Shown here piece by piece: positions 56,146 through 64,000 of a stretch of 64,000 bases of DNA; the first letter of the stretch is position 1; each line of letters opens with the position of its first letter. The notes under the pieces were generated by a model. That model saw only the letters and a program-made list of their open reading frames with translations. It did no database searches and had not been told where the DNA came from. The position numbers and the translations under genes were made by a program. Source of the DNA: Chryseobacterium sp. 6424 (GTDB lineage Bacteria; Bacteroidota; Bacteroidia; Flavobacteriales; Weeksellaceae); contig NZ_CP023540.1 of the NCBI RefSeq assembly GCF_003692615.1, forward strand, positions 868,001-932,000, read 5' to 3'.

Positions 56146-57153
56146 TTAATTTAGGACTTTCGTAAGATGTTTGAATTCTTTTTCCGCGTTTTTTTCTTCG
56201 TAAAGAATTCGGTAAACCGCGTCAATTATTGGGGTTTTCATCTTTTTTTGCTGAGTGGTTTTGTAGATGGAATCAACAGCGTAATATCCTTCGGCTACCA
56301 TGTTCATAGACTGTATGGCAGACTTCACCGTATATCCCTTACCTATGAGGTTCCCCAAACTGCGGTTTCGGGAGAAAAGTGAGTAGGCTGTAACCAGTAA
56401 ATCCCCCAGATAGGCGCTTTCATTCACGTCACGCGGGGTCTCGTGTATCGCATCCAGAAAAACTTCCATTTCGCGGATAGCGTTGCTAACCAAAACTGCG
56501 GTGAAGTTATCACCATAACCCAAGCCGCTGGCAATACCGGCGCTGATAGCATAGATGTTTTTAAGAATCGCGCTGTATTCGTTGCCCAAAATATCAGCAG
56601 AACAGTTCACCTTGATGAAATGGGAAGAGAATTTACGGCTGAGCATCTTTTGATTTTCCTCAATGGTAGCGATGGTGAGGTAGGAAAGACGCTCCATGGC
56701 CACTTCCTCCGCGTGGCACGGGCCGGCGATAACGGCCTGATGGCGGTAACCTATTTTAAACTCATCTCGCAGGTAGTGGGCAACTACATCATTCACTTTT
56801 GGTACAATGCCTTTAATGGCTGAAACAAAGATTTTCCCAGTGTAATCGCACGTCATCTTGTCAAGCGCATCTGATAGATATATGGAAGGCGTGGCAAGTA
56901 CTACGATATCACAGGCGGTAACCAGTTCGTTAATATCGGTGGTTAAGCACAGGTTACGGGTGTTAAATTTAACAGCGGTAAGATAGGTGGGATTATGGTG
57001 GCGAAGCTCGATGGCGCCTTTCACATATTCATTTCTTACACACCAATGAACGGTTTTGCTGTTTTCGGTAAGCATCTTCACAATTGCCGTGGCGAAACTG
57101 CCGCTGCCCAGCACACCTATTACTTTGTCGTTGTCCAATTCTTTCTTAACCAT
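56146..57153 (-). CDS. gpsA: Glycerol-3-phosphate dehydrogenase (NAD(P)+)
   Basis: A 335-residue enzyme that reduces dihydroxyacetone phosphate to sn-glycerol-3-phosphate for phospholipid synthesis. NAD-binding motif IGVLGSGSFATAIVKML at the N terminus, then SAIKGIVP, AGPCHAEEVAM and the C-terminal catalytic domain. Start ATG 57153 is chosen because the -7 box TATCTTTG (57180-57173, minus strand) overlaps the longer alternative beginning at a TTG. Confidence 0.93.
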   Translation of the reverse strand: MVKKELDNDKVIGVLGSGSFATAIVKMLTENSKTVHWCVRNEYVKGAIELRHHNPTYLTAVKFNTRNLCLTTDINELVTACDIVVLATPSIYLSDALDKMTCDYTGKIFVSAIKGIVPKVNDVVAHYLRDEFKIGYRHQAVIAGPCHAEEVAMERLSYLTIATIEENQKMLSRKFSSHFIKVNCSADILGNEYSAILKNIYAISAGIASGLGYGDNFTAVLVSNAIREMEVFLDAIHETPRDVNESAYLGDLLVTAYSLFSRNRSLGNLIGKGYTVKSAIQSMNMVAEGYYAVDSIYKTTQQKKMKTPIIDAVYRILYEEKNAEKEFKHLTKVLN

Positions 57154-57172
57154 AACAGTTTTGCTAATCTTA

Positions 57173-57180
57173 CAAAGATA
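57173..57180 (-). promoter_or_regulatory. -7 promoter element of gpsA
   Basis: TATCTTTG on the minus strand, 19 bases before the chosen ATG; it decides the start of gpsA. Confidence 0.55.
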
Positions 57181-57316
57181 CAAAAGTACACATGTTTACC
57201 GAAGATTTCTGGCGTAATTAGGCAAAGGATGGGTGGCCAACCTTTAACATTCTGTAAGCGATGGTATTAAAAATATGATAAATATCCTGATTGTTAAAGA
57301 TTCATCAGGATTTTCG

Positions 57317-57324
57317 TAATTTTG
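57317..57324 (+). promoter_or_regulatory. -7 promoter element of M23 peptidase gene
   Basis: TAATTTTG followed by CAG, 20 bases before ATG 57345, with a TTG about 23 bases upstream. It supports ATG 57345 over an upstream in-frame start. Confidence 0.6.
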
Positions 57325-57344
57325 CAGGCGCAAATTTAATCATA

Positions 57345-58253
57345 ATGAAATATATAAAGAATATAAAGAATTATTGGAGTAAAAGGAATAAGCATCTTTT
57401 GCTAACTCTGTTACTGCTGGTGATTTTCGGGCAGGCAGTGATGATTGGGAAGCTATTTTCCGAACGCGACCACAAATCGTATGAAGTAAATCTGGTAAAA
57501 ATAAATACAGAAAAAGACAGTGTAGATTATCTGGAAATGAAGAACAACCTGTCCTTGGTCGATCAAACTGTACGTGAATTAAACGCTTTTTTAGCTGCCA
57601 AAAACCTTAGTGACGCAAGAATTAGCGTGTTGGCGCAAGACAGTATCTCCGATGCGGTATATCTGGCAAAACAGACCAACCGTTACAGCCAATATCTGAT
57701 GGACCTTCAGGATAGGTTGCAGAAAGTTCCGCTTGGGATCCCGACTTCGGGATATATTTCCTCCAACTTCGGACAGAGGAAAAATCCGATCCCGGTGCGC
57801 AATGTATTGCTTGCTGCAGTAAAACCCGCTAAACCTGCCGCCGTGCAGTACGCAGAGGAGAAAGACAGCTTAGGGAACATCATTCGTAAACCCATGCCGG
57901 CACCGGTGATAAAAAACGACCAGCCAAAGGAACAAAACCAAATGCAGTTTCATAAAGGGATTGATATCGCCGTGGCTTATGGCACCGATGTGGTGGCTTC
58001 AGCCAAAGGGAAAGTGATTTTTGCAGGTCAGAAAGGCGGTTACGGTAAATGTGTGATCGTTTCTCATGGCAACGGATTGGCTACTTTGTACGCGCATCTT
58101 TCAGACATCCTGGTAGCGGCCAATGATGAGGTGAAAGTGCATCAGGTAATCGCAAAATCGGGGAACTCTGGCCGTTCTACAGGGCCACACCTGCATTATG
58201 AAGTACATAAGAACAACACACCTGTAAACCCAAAACTGTTCATGCAGCTTTAA
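57345..58253 (+). CDS. M23-family peptidoglycan peptidase
   Basis: A 302-residue protein anchored by one N-terminal helix (HLLLTLLLLVIFGQAVMIG, about 17-36), followed by a coiled-coil stretch and a C-terminal LytM/M23 domain. The metal site is complete: HKGIDIAVAYGTDV (His and Asp) and GPHLHYEVH (HxH). Cuts peptide cross-bridges in the cell wall or acts in an M23-coil regulator role. Followed by a strong terminator. Confidence 0.9.
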   Translation: MKYIKNIKNYWSKRNKHLLLTLLLLVIFGQAVMIGKLFSERDHKSYEVNLVKINTEKDSVDYLEMKNNLSLVDQTVRELNAFLAAKNLSDARISVLAQDSISDAVYLAKQTNRYSQYLMDLQDRLQKVPLGIPTSGYISSNFGQRKNPIPVRNVLLAAVKPAKPAAVQYAEEKDSLGNIIRKPMPAPVIKNDQPKEQNQMQFHKGIDIAVAYGTDVVASAKGKVIFAGQKGGYGKCVIVSHGNGLATLYAHLSDILVAANDEVKVHQVIAKSGNSGRSTGPHLHYEVHKNNTPVNPKLFMQL

Positions 58254-58278
58254 TTAACCGGATATTAGGATTTGATAT

Positions 58279-58306
58279 AAAACACTGTTTCGACAGTGTT
58301 TTGTTG
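58279..58306 (+). terminator. Rho-independent terminator after M23 peptidase
   Basis: AAAACACTGT pairs with ACAGTGTTTT around TTCG, then T-rich DNA. Confidence 0.8.
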
Positions 58307-58395
58307 TTTAATGTAACTACCGAAACCTATTTGGTGAAGAAGAAAGATGGAAAAAGTAAAAAACCGGCAAATGAATTAACTTCAAATGCCGGTTG

Positions 58396-58472
58396 TGGTG
58401 ACCTCGACAGGATTCAAACCTGTAACCTTCTGAGCCGTAATCAGATGCGCTATTCAGTTGCGCCACGAGGCC
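58396..58472 (-). tRNA. tRNA-Arg, anticodon ACG
   Basis: A full cloverleaf on the minus strand: acceptor GGCCTCG / CGAGGTC, D-arm with GCGC / GCGC pairing, anticodon stem TCTGA / TCAGA with loop TTACGGC (ACG, reads CGN Arg codons after A-to-I editing), T-arm ACAGG-TTTGAATC-CCTGT style, and an encoded 3' CCA. 77 nt. Confidence 0.95.
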
Positions 58473-58519
58473 GTGTTTTTCGGTTTGCAAATATAGCAAA
58501 ATTTTGTTTCCTTTGAAAT

Positions 58520-59566
58520 ATGAAACGATTTTTTTTAATAATTTTTATACTTTTTTTATGTTCATCCTGTCACGACAAGAAGCAAACTGTTGACGAAAAT
58601 TGGCGGAATGTCTCGCAAAATGTTCAGTTTCAGAAAGATGAGCAGGTTTTTAAACTGAAGTCCGGTCGTTTTACCTATGAGATCCCATTATCTGAACTTC
58701 CTTTCAAAAAAGTGCTTTTACTGAACGCAAGCCTGGTAGGTTACTTTACCGAACTTCAGTTGGAGCATAAAATCGCCGGAATATCCAGCCCCGAATACGT
58801 GTATTCCCCGAAAATGAAACAATTAATTGCAAAAGGACACATTCAAAACCTCGGAAATGAACAGAAATATGATGTTGAAAAAATCCTGGCACTGAACCCG
58901 GAGGCTATTTTCACTAACTATGTCGCAAGTTTTGAAAATACGTATAACCTAATAAGACAAAAAGGCATCAAAATCATCTTTTTAGATGAATATATGGAGC
59001 AGAACCCACTTGAAAAGTCTGCTTATCTACTGATTTTCGGTGAATTGCTAGGCGCACAGGAAATGGCCGAAAACCGTTATCAGCAAATAGTGGATAATTA
59101 TCATGCCCTTGCTTCTTTGGCCAAAAAAAGTCATCAGTCACCGACAGTGCTGGCCAACGAAATGTATGGCAACCAATGGTTTTTGCCGGGTGGTAAAACC
59201 AGTCTGGCCATGTATTTAAAAGATGCCAACGCGCACTACATCAATGCCGGTAACCCAGCAGAAAAAGCTGTGCCTATGAGTTTTGAAGAAGTGTTTAGCA
59301 AATCGCAAGAGGCTACTTTCTGGGTAAATGTCGGTAATCATAAATATAAGAAGGAATTGTTGCAGATTAACCCGAATTATGCTGAGATGAATGTATATAA
59401 GAACGGGAAATTGTACACGGTAAGCGGCCGAGAGGCTGGTAGCTCAAACGATTATTTTGAAAGCGGCGTGGTGCGTGCAGATCTGGTGCTGAAGGATTAT
59501 ATTAAAATTTTTCATCCGCAGCTATTGCCCGGTTATAATTTAACCTACCTGAAACCGCTGAACTGA
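58520..59566 (+). CDS. Cobalamin/siderophore-type ABC substrate-binding lipoprotein
   Basis: A 348-residue lipoprotein (signal MKRFFLIIFILFLCSSC, Cys17) with a Peripla_BP_2 (BtuF/FhuD-like, PF01497) fold. Family features include KVLLLNASLVGYF, then IAGISSPEYVYSP, EKILALNPEAIFTN and the second lobe with SGREAGSSNDYFESG. It should capture an iron chelate, haem or cobalamin in the periplasm and feed an ABC permease. No permease or ATPase gene lies beside it, so its partners are elsewhere. Confidence 0.85.
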   Translation: MKRFFLIIFILFLCSSCHDKKQTVDENWRNVSQNVQFQKDEQVFKLKSGRFTYEIPLSELPFKKVLLLNASLVGYFTELQLEHKIAGISSPEYVYSPKMKQLIAKGHIQNLGNEQKYDVEKILALNPEAIFTNYVASFENTYNLIRQKGIKIIFLDEYMEQNPLEKSAYLLIFGELLGAQEMAENRYQQIVDNYHALASLAKKSHQSPTVLANEMYGNQWFLPGGKTSLAMYLKDANAHYINAGNPAEKAVPMSFEEVFSKSQEATFWVNVGNHKYKKELLQINPNYAEMNVYKNGKLYTVSGREAGSSNDYFESGVVRADLVLKDYIKIFHPQLLPGYNLTYLKPLN

Positions 59567-59576
59567 TTTATATTTA

Positions 59577-59584
59577 TATTTTTG
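59577..59584 (+). promoter_or_regulatory. -7 promoter element of mtgA
   Basis: TATTTTTG followed by CAG, 34 bases before ATG 59619. Confidence 0.5.
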
Positions 59585-59618
59585 CAGCTTCAAACCGTGC
59601 TTTTTATTCATCATCTTT

Positions 59619-60263
59619 ATGTGGAAGAAACTTAAGAAACTACTATATATCGTTATCCTTGCCAATATTTTATTCATTGTATGGGGTAAATTCTTCAATC
59701 CACCCATTACGATAACCCAAATGGGTGGTGTGGTGGATTATGGCAAACTCGAAAGGGATTATATTTCCTATGCCGACATGGGTAATAATGTAAAGAAAGC
59801 GGTTATCGCTTCGGAAGACCAGGCTTTTTTCACCCATAACGGTTTCGATTATAAAGCTATTGAAAAAGCAATGAAGCACAACGAACAGGGCAAAAAACTG
59901 CGTGGCGGAAGCACCATCTCACAACAAACGGCTAAAAATATCTTTCTTTGGCAGGGCCGCAGTTGGCTGCGCAAAGGGCTTGAAACCATTTATACCTTCA
60001 TCATTGAAACCATTTGGGGTAAAGAAGTTATTCTTGAACGATATTTAAACTCCATTGAAATGGGCCAGGGCGTTTTCGGGGTAGAAGCGGCGGCTGATTA
60101 TTACTTCAACAAATCATCAAAAGACCTTACAAAAAGCGAAGCTGCATGGATTGCCGCCATCCTACCGAATCCCAAAAAATACGATCCCAAAAATCCTTCT
60201 GCCTATCTGAAACGCAAACACCGTTGGATCCTGCGACAGATGAGTCATGTAAGTCTTAAATAA
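59619..60263 (+). CDS. mtgA: Monofunctional peptidoglycan transglycosylase
   Basis: A 214-residue GT51 enzyme that polymerises lipid II into glycan strands. It has an N-terminal membrane anchor (LLYIVILANILFIVWG) and both catalytic regions, SEDQAFFTHNGFDYKA and RGGSTISQQTAKNIFLW. Normal family length. It is the chromosomal relative of the truncated, anchor-less GT51 gene in cassette 24. Sixteen bases separate it from the next gene, which has its own promoter box. Confidence 0.93.
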   Translation: MWKKLKKLLYIVILANILFIVWGKFFNPPITITQMGGVVDYGKLERDYISYADMGNNVKKAVIASEDQAFFTHNGFDYKAIEKAMKHNEQGKKLRGGSTISQQTAKNIFLWQGRSWLRKGLETIYTFIIETIWGKEVILERYLNSIEMGQGVFGVEAAADYYFNKSSKDLTKSEAAWIAAILPNPKKYDPKNPSAYLKRKHRWILRQMSHVSLK

Positions 60264-60265
60264 AT

Positions 60266-60273
60266 TATCTTTG
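60266..60273 (+). promoter_or_regulatory. -7 promoter element directly before the PF10136-like gene
   Basis: TATCTTTG followed by CAG, ending 5 bases before the first ATG (60279); a second ATG follows at 60282. Predicts an almost leaderless mRNA. Confidence 0.6.
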
Positions 60274-60278
60274 CAGCG

Positions 60279-62312
60279 ATGATGCCTTTTCAACGGAATA
60301 AAGTAAATTTCAATACGGTGCTTGCCAAATATTTCAGCTTCCGTAATGAAACTAAATCGCTGGAGCCACTTTCAGAGCTGATGCGCAACCTCCGCGATAC
60401 CCAGTTCTCGGAAATCCTTTCCTTCTTACATGATAATCCGGAAATTGCTGAAAATTTCGGCTTCTACCTTAACCATCTGTTTGACGGTAAACCATTCAAC
60501 CTGTCGCTTACCGAAGCCAATATCATCTCTGAAAATGCCTTCTTCCCGGAATTTAAGAAGCGTTTACTGAATAAGATTTTGCCCCCAGTAGAGAATGAAA
60601 ATTCCGTGTGGGTATTGGTGGATACAACCTCTGTTCGGCCAATTAAAGATTTGGAGTATTTCCGCAGTTTGCACCCTGAACAGTTGGATCAGTTTTTCCG
60701 TTTATTGAGGATTGATGACATGGTTGCGCGCCCCAAAGCTAAGCGCGAATTACTGTTTTCACTGAATATTCTGGCTTGGCGCGCCATCGGTAACGCCATG
60801 GATGCTGAAGTCGTAAATATGGTGCCCAGCTACCGGCAGTTTGATAATCCTTTTTTGGCCCTGCAGAATGAACTGGATGTGCTGAACGAGAATTTTGCCG
60901 CAGACCAGCAATATTTCCTGACCTCGCGGGATGAGTTGTACAAACAGATCAAGGTGTACTTACAACAATGCCTTAATTTTGTAACGCTTGCCTTTAAAAA
61001 TTCTGAAAAATACGGTATCTCAAGTAAGATCAACCAATCTTTGATCAAGATTCGGCAGCAGCTGAACCGTATGGCAGATATTCTCCAGATTCTGGTGATT
61101 GACGCGCCAGAGGATGTCTTAAAGAAGTCTAAGCAATTGTTTTTCAATATATTAGAATATAAGACGCACAAAAACAATATACGCGACCTGATTTCCGACA
61201 GTACCACGCTGCGCTCCCACCTGATCACCAATCACACCGCGGAAACCGGTATGCATTACATTACCTCTTCGCGGGCAGATTATGTAACGATGTTTATGAA
61301 GGCTGCTGGCGGCGGTATCATAGTGGCCTGTCTGGTCGTACTGAAGCTTTTTTATGGCTCTTTGCCGGGCAGTGATTTCTCACACGCGGTACTTTTTGCG
61401 TTCAATTATGCGATGGGCTTTATCATGATTTATCTGATGAATTTCAGCTTGGCTACTAAACAGCCTGCGATGACGGCGGCTACGATGGCAAAGGTGCTTT
61501 CGGATGGTGAGAATAAACGTAAGAATTACAAGGATTTTGCCCATTTAGTGTCTAAATTGTTCCGCTCGCAGTTTATCGCTTTTGTGGGGAATGTACTATT
61601 GGCCTTTCCGGTGACATTGGCGATCATTTATGGTCTTGAAGTGCTTTTCCAAGAAAATTTTGCGGCCGAGAAAGCCACCAAATTGCTCAGGGATCAGGAT
61701 CCGTTTCAGTCCAAAGCCATTCTGCATGCGTGTATCGCAGGTTTTTTCCTGTTCATTTCTGGGATTATTTCGGGCAACGTAGGCAACAGTTCTGTGTATT
61801 ACAACATCCCGAAACGCATCGCCAAAAATCCCTTGCTTAATTACTTCATCGGGGCAAAAGCGGCCAAGAATATATCAGATTATTATGCACGCAACTGGGC
61901 TGGGATCGTCTCTAATTTCTGGTTTGGGATTTTTCTGGGTGTTACCGCTCCAATAGGGATTTTCTTGGGGCTTGATCTGGATATCCGCCACATCACGTTT
62001 GCAGCCGGTAATATCGCGCTTGGTTTTTATGGGAAAGGGTTCGTGGTAGATCCTTATACCGTTTGGGTTTCCGTAACCACGGTTTTCTTGATAGGTTTTT
62101 TCAATTTTGCGGTGAGTTTCGGACTTTCCACGCTGTTGGCATTCCGGTCCCGAAAGGTGAATATGCAGGAAATCCGATTGATATTCCGCGAGATCTTCCG
62201 TTATTTTATGAAGAATCCGCTGCGTTTCTTCCTGCCGATACGTTCACATCTTGATGATTCCACTCAAAACCTGCTGCGTGGCACCAAGGCTACAAAATCT
62301 GAAGATCGATAA
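60279..62312 (+). CDS. Membrane protein of the 'site-specific recombinase' Gcr family (PF10136-like)
   Basis: A 677-residue protein. The N-terminal 320 residues are soluble and helical (EPLSELMRNLRDTQFSEI...). Several transmembrane helices follow between about residues 340 and 620. It resembles PF10136, named after a Neisseria protein reported as a site-specific recombinase. The long membrane region makes a direct recombinase role doubtful, and no tyrosine- or serine-recombinase catalytic motif is seen. The name should be treated as historical. The 3' end overlaps the convergent DUF721 gene by 23 bp. Confidence 0.65.
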   Translation: MMPFQRNKVNFNTVLAKYFSFRNETKSLEPLSELMRNLRDTQFSEILSFLHDNPEIAENFGFYLNHLFDGKPFNLSLTEANIISENAFFPEFKKRLLNKILPPVENENSVWVLVDTTSVRPIKDLEYFRSLHPEQLDQFFRLLRIDDMVARPKAKRELLFSLNILAWRAIGNAMDAEVVNMVPSYRQFDNPFLALQNELDVLNENFAADQQYFLTSRDELYKQIKVYLQQCLNFVTLAFKNSEKYGISSKINQSLIKIRQQLNRMADILQILVIDAPEDVLKKSKQLFFNILEYKTHKNNIRDLISDSTTLRSHLITNHTAETGMHYITSSRADYVTMFMKAAGGGIIVACLVVLKLFYGSLPGSDFSHAVLFAFNYAMGFIMIYLMNFSLATKQPAMTAATMAKVLSDGENKRKNYKDFAHLVSKLFRSQFIAFVGNVLLAFPVTLAIIYGLEVLFQENFAAEKATKLLRDQDPFQSKAILHACIAGFFLFISGIISGNVGNSSVYYNIPKRIAKNPLLNYFIGAKAAKNISDYYARNWAGIVSNFWFGIFLGVTAPIGIFLGLDLDIRHITFAAGNIALGFYGKGFVVDPYTVWVSVTTVFLIGFFNFAVSFGLSTLLAFRSRKVNMQEIRLIFREIFRYFMKNPLRFFLPIRSHLDDSTQNLLRGTKATKSEDR

Positions 62313-62586
62313 AGTTTTCAGCACCGAATCTATCCCTGAATTTCTCGAGAAAAAAAGTTTTCCGCATTTTGAAATCGTTTTTTAACAGAGGCGATTTGAT
62401 CTTGATTTCAAGTATTTTTTTATTCAGGTTCACCGACTCTATTTCCTGAAACAGCGCGTCGTTTAAATAATCACTCAAAAAATCCTTTACTTCAAAAGCC
62501 AACAGTTTTTCTTCAAACCCGTGGATGCGCGCGAATGATTTTACCAGATCAGAAGCCTGAAACTCTCTTTTACGTGGTTTTTTCAT
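62290..62586 (-). CDS. DUF721 / DciA-like protein
   Basis: A 98-residue basic protein of the DUF721 family, relatives of which (DciA) load the replicative helicase. Motif ALFQEIESVNLNKKILEIKI and the basic N terminus KKPRKREFQASDL fit. The start overlaps the recF stop by 4 bases, giving a translationally coupled recF-DUF721 pair that is common in bacteria and close to replication or repair functions. Confidence 0.82.
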   Translation of the reverse strand: MKKPRKREFQASDLVKSFARIHGFEEKLLAFEVKDFLSDYLNDALFQEIESVNLNKKILEIKIKSPLLKNDFKMRKTFFLEKFRDRFGAENFIDLQIL

Positions 62587-63668
62587 GCCTGGATTTCAAA
62601 GATTTTCGATTCTTCATTGATTTTTTTCACCACCGCCTCAGTGCGTTCGCGGCTTGTATCGGTAATGAATATCTGCCCGAAATGTTCCCGGTTCACGAGT
62701 TCTATCAATTGTGAAACACGCGTGTCATCCAGCTTATCAAAAATATCATCCAGAAGCAGCACGGGTGTCTTGCCGGTAAGTTCTTTCATCCTGTTCATCT
62801 GCGAAAGTTTCAGCGCTATCAGAAACGACTTCTGCTGGCCCTGGCTACCGGTTTTTTTTATCGGGCTGCCATCCATTTCGAACAGCAGGTCGTCTTTGTG
62901 GATGCCGCGTGAGGTGTGCGTGAGCAAACGGTCTCTTTCTAAATTCGTTTCCAGAAGCGTTTCAAAACTGGCTTCAGAAAGATCAGATTGGTATTGTATC
63001 GTAACTTTCTCACGGCCGTTTGACAAGATGTCATAATACTGTTGAATGAGTGGCGAAATGGCGCTCGTAAAATCACGTCTTTTATTGAAGATGGCTGTGC
63101 CAAACCGGCTGAGCGGCTCATTATAGATTTCCAGGCTTTCTGCATCGAAATAGCGGTTTCGGGCAAAGTTTTTAAGGAGTGCGTTTCTTTGCTGCAGCGT
63201 TTTTTGATACTGGATGAGATGAAAAAGATACTCGGCGTCGGTTTGCGAGATCATCGCATCCAAAAATTTCCGGCGGCTTTCCCCCGAATCAGAAATGAGG
63301 TTAGAATCGTACGGAGAAATGATCACATTAGGCAAAAAACCGATGTGGTCTGCGAGCCGATCATAGGTTTTATCGTTTTTTTTAATGATTTTTTTGGCTT
63401 CACGGGGCATCTGGACCTTGATGATGTTCTCTTTATCACCATCATTTATTTCGGCTTCAATCGCAAAAAAATCCTCACCGGCTTGTATATTATTAAGGTC
63501 TGTGTTTCCCAGAAAACTTTTCCCGACAGACAGGTAATGCAGCGCATCCAGAATATTGGTTTTCCCCACGCCATTGTTACCTACAAAGCAGTTGATCTGC
63601 GGTGAAAATACAAATTTCTGTTCTGTGTGATTTTTAAAATGATAAAGAGAAAGACTTTTAATAATCAT
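62583..63668 (-). CDS. recF: DNA replication and repair protein RecF
   Basis: A 361-residue SMC-like ATPase that helps load RecA at gaps. Walker A GNNGVGKTNILDAL near residue 30, the ABC signature GSQGQQKSFLIALKLSQM, and Walker B PVLLLDDIFDKLDD are all present. Start ATG 63668. Operon with the downstream DUF721 gene. Confidence 0.95.
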   Translation of the reverse strand: MIIKSLSLYHFKNHTEQKFVFSPQINCFVGNNGVGKTNILDALHYLSVGKSFLGNTDLNNIQAGEDFFAIEAEINDGDKENIIKVQMPREAKKIIKKNDKTYDRLADHIGFLPNVIISPYDSNLISDSGESRRKFLDAMISQTDAEYLFHLIQYQKTLQQRNALLKNFARNRYFDAESLEIYNEPLSRFGTAIFNKRRDFTSAISPLIQQYYDILSNGREKVTIQYQSDLSEASFETLLETNLERDRLLTHTSRGIHKDDLLFEMDGSPIKKTGSQGQQKSFLIALKLSQMNRMKELTGKTPVLLLDDIFDKLDDTRVSQLIELVNREHFGQIFITDTSRERTEAVVKKINEESKIFEIQA

Positions 63669-63728
63669 ATAAGAGCTTGCTTTTTGTGGTTAAATATTAT
63701 TTTTAAACCGGAAAAAAGCGACATTTTT

Positions 63729-63998
63729 TTATTGGATGTAAAGATACGCAATGTAGAATAAAAGCGGCAGGCCTGTACAACTTTCTATCCAAAAGGTAAA
63801 GTAGGTATTTCGGCTGCTGTTTGTAGAAAAGTATATCAGGAAAAATGTAATGACAGAATTTAATAAGAAAGCCATGGCAAATGCTGTTTTTAAATAAAGA
63901 ACTGAGATAATCGCCGCTACCAAGACCAGCCAGTACGCCATAACTTTAGTTCTTTGCACGCCAATGAGTTTAGGGAAAGTTATCACTTTGTCCTCATG
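63729..63998 (-). CDS. C-terminal part of a membrane protein, possibly UbiA-type prenyltransferase
   Basis: The frame is open through the right window edge, so the gene starts beyond position 64000; a GTG at 63986 is internal. The visible 89 residues begin HEDKVITFPKLIGVQRTK and then hold three transmembrane helices. The acidic-pair-then-TFPKLIGVQRTK pattern resembles the second motif region of UbiA-family prenyltransferases, where a D/E-rich motif precedes TLP...LG. This is a guess from a short stretch. Confidence 0.4.
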   Translation of the reverse strand, partial: HEDKVITFPKLIGVQRTKVMAYWLVLVAAIISVLYLKTAFAMAFLLNSVITFFLIYFSTNSSRNTYFTFWIESCTGLPLLFYIAYLYIQ

Positions 63999-64000
63999 CA

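Noticed and set aside
58301-58516. ORF over the tRNA-Arg gene
   Set aside because: It spans the tRNA in antisense and has no coding signs.
60279-62312. Integrase of the cassette array
   Set aside because: It is a membrane protein with no R-H-R-Y tyrosine recombinase pattern and lies over 30 kb away in core chromosome.

Overview
The window reads as a chromosomal segment of a Bacteroidota bacterium of class Flavobacteriia, most likely a Weeksellaceae / Chryseobacterium-like organism. The evidence is the TAnnTTTG promoter -7 element in front of many core genes, an in-frame prfB, the gene content (OmpP1/FadL-like porin, TonB receptor with NRAMP, Mqo, short-form glucan phosphorylase, MtaB) and the general protein style. 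This is inference from the sequence; no database search was run.

Region 1 (1 to about 27,097) is an integron-like gene-cassette array. Twenty-four units lie head to tail, each made of a short gene (or genes) followed by a palindromic, attC-like site. The 23 complete sites fall into two size classes (128-132 bp and 191-197 bp). Each begins with NNNNAAC and ends with GTTNNNN, with outer arms that covary between sites. Three facts indicate site-specific recombination at G|TT. The ends of each cassette are complementary to each other over about 14-15 bp with a cassette-specific sequence. One cassette occurs twice and another three times. The identity of those copies starts and stops at the expected crossover point. 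Cargo includes an alpha/beta hydrolase, an SMR efflux pump, two HNH-type proteins, an RtcB-like RNA ligase, a J-domain protein, a trio of GYF_2-domain proteins, a CoiA-like nuclease, a 1,727-residue helicase-nuclease, an AraC regulator with a secreted VOC protein, a GNAT enzyme, small lipoproteins, a reverse-oriented small gene present three times, and an ORF-less cassette with a long stem-loop. Cassette genes look clearly more AT-rich than the rest of the window. No tyrosine integrase is present here; it may lie to the left of position 1, or the array may lack one.

Region 2 (27,098 to about 32,300) is a scar. An IS3-family element cuts off both the last cassette gene (a GT51 transglycosylase) and a phospholipase-D/SF2 helicase gene, which implies a deletion or rearrangement. 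An intact IS5-like element with a 4-bp ATTT target duplication follows, then about 400 bp of unassigned DNA.

Region 3 (32,300 to 64,000) is ordinary core chromosome with higher GC. It holds prmA, a family-2 glycosyltransferase, an rlmL-like rRNA methyltransferase, a ZIP transporter, an OmpP1-like porin, proS, a DUF937-OmpA protein, an NRAMP transporter and TonB receptor that share one 18-bp operator, grpE-dnaJ, a DedA protein, prfB, glgP, mtaB, mqo, gpsA, an M23 peptidase, tRNA-Arg, a siderophore/B12-type binding lipoprotein, mtgA, a PF10136-like membrane protein, and DUF721-recF.
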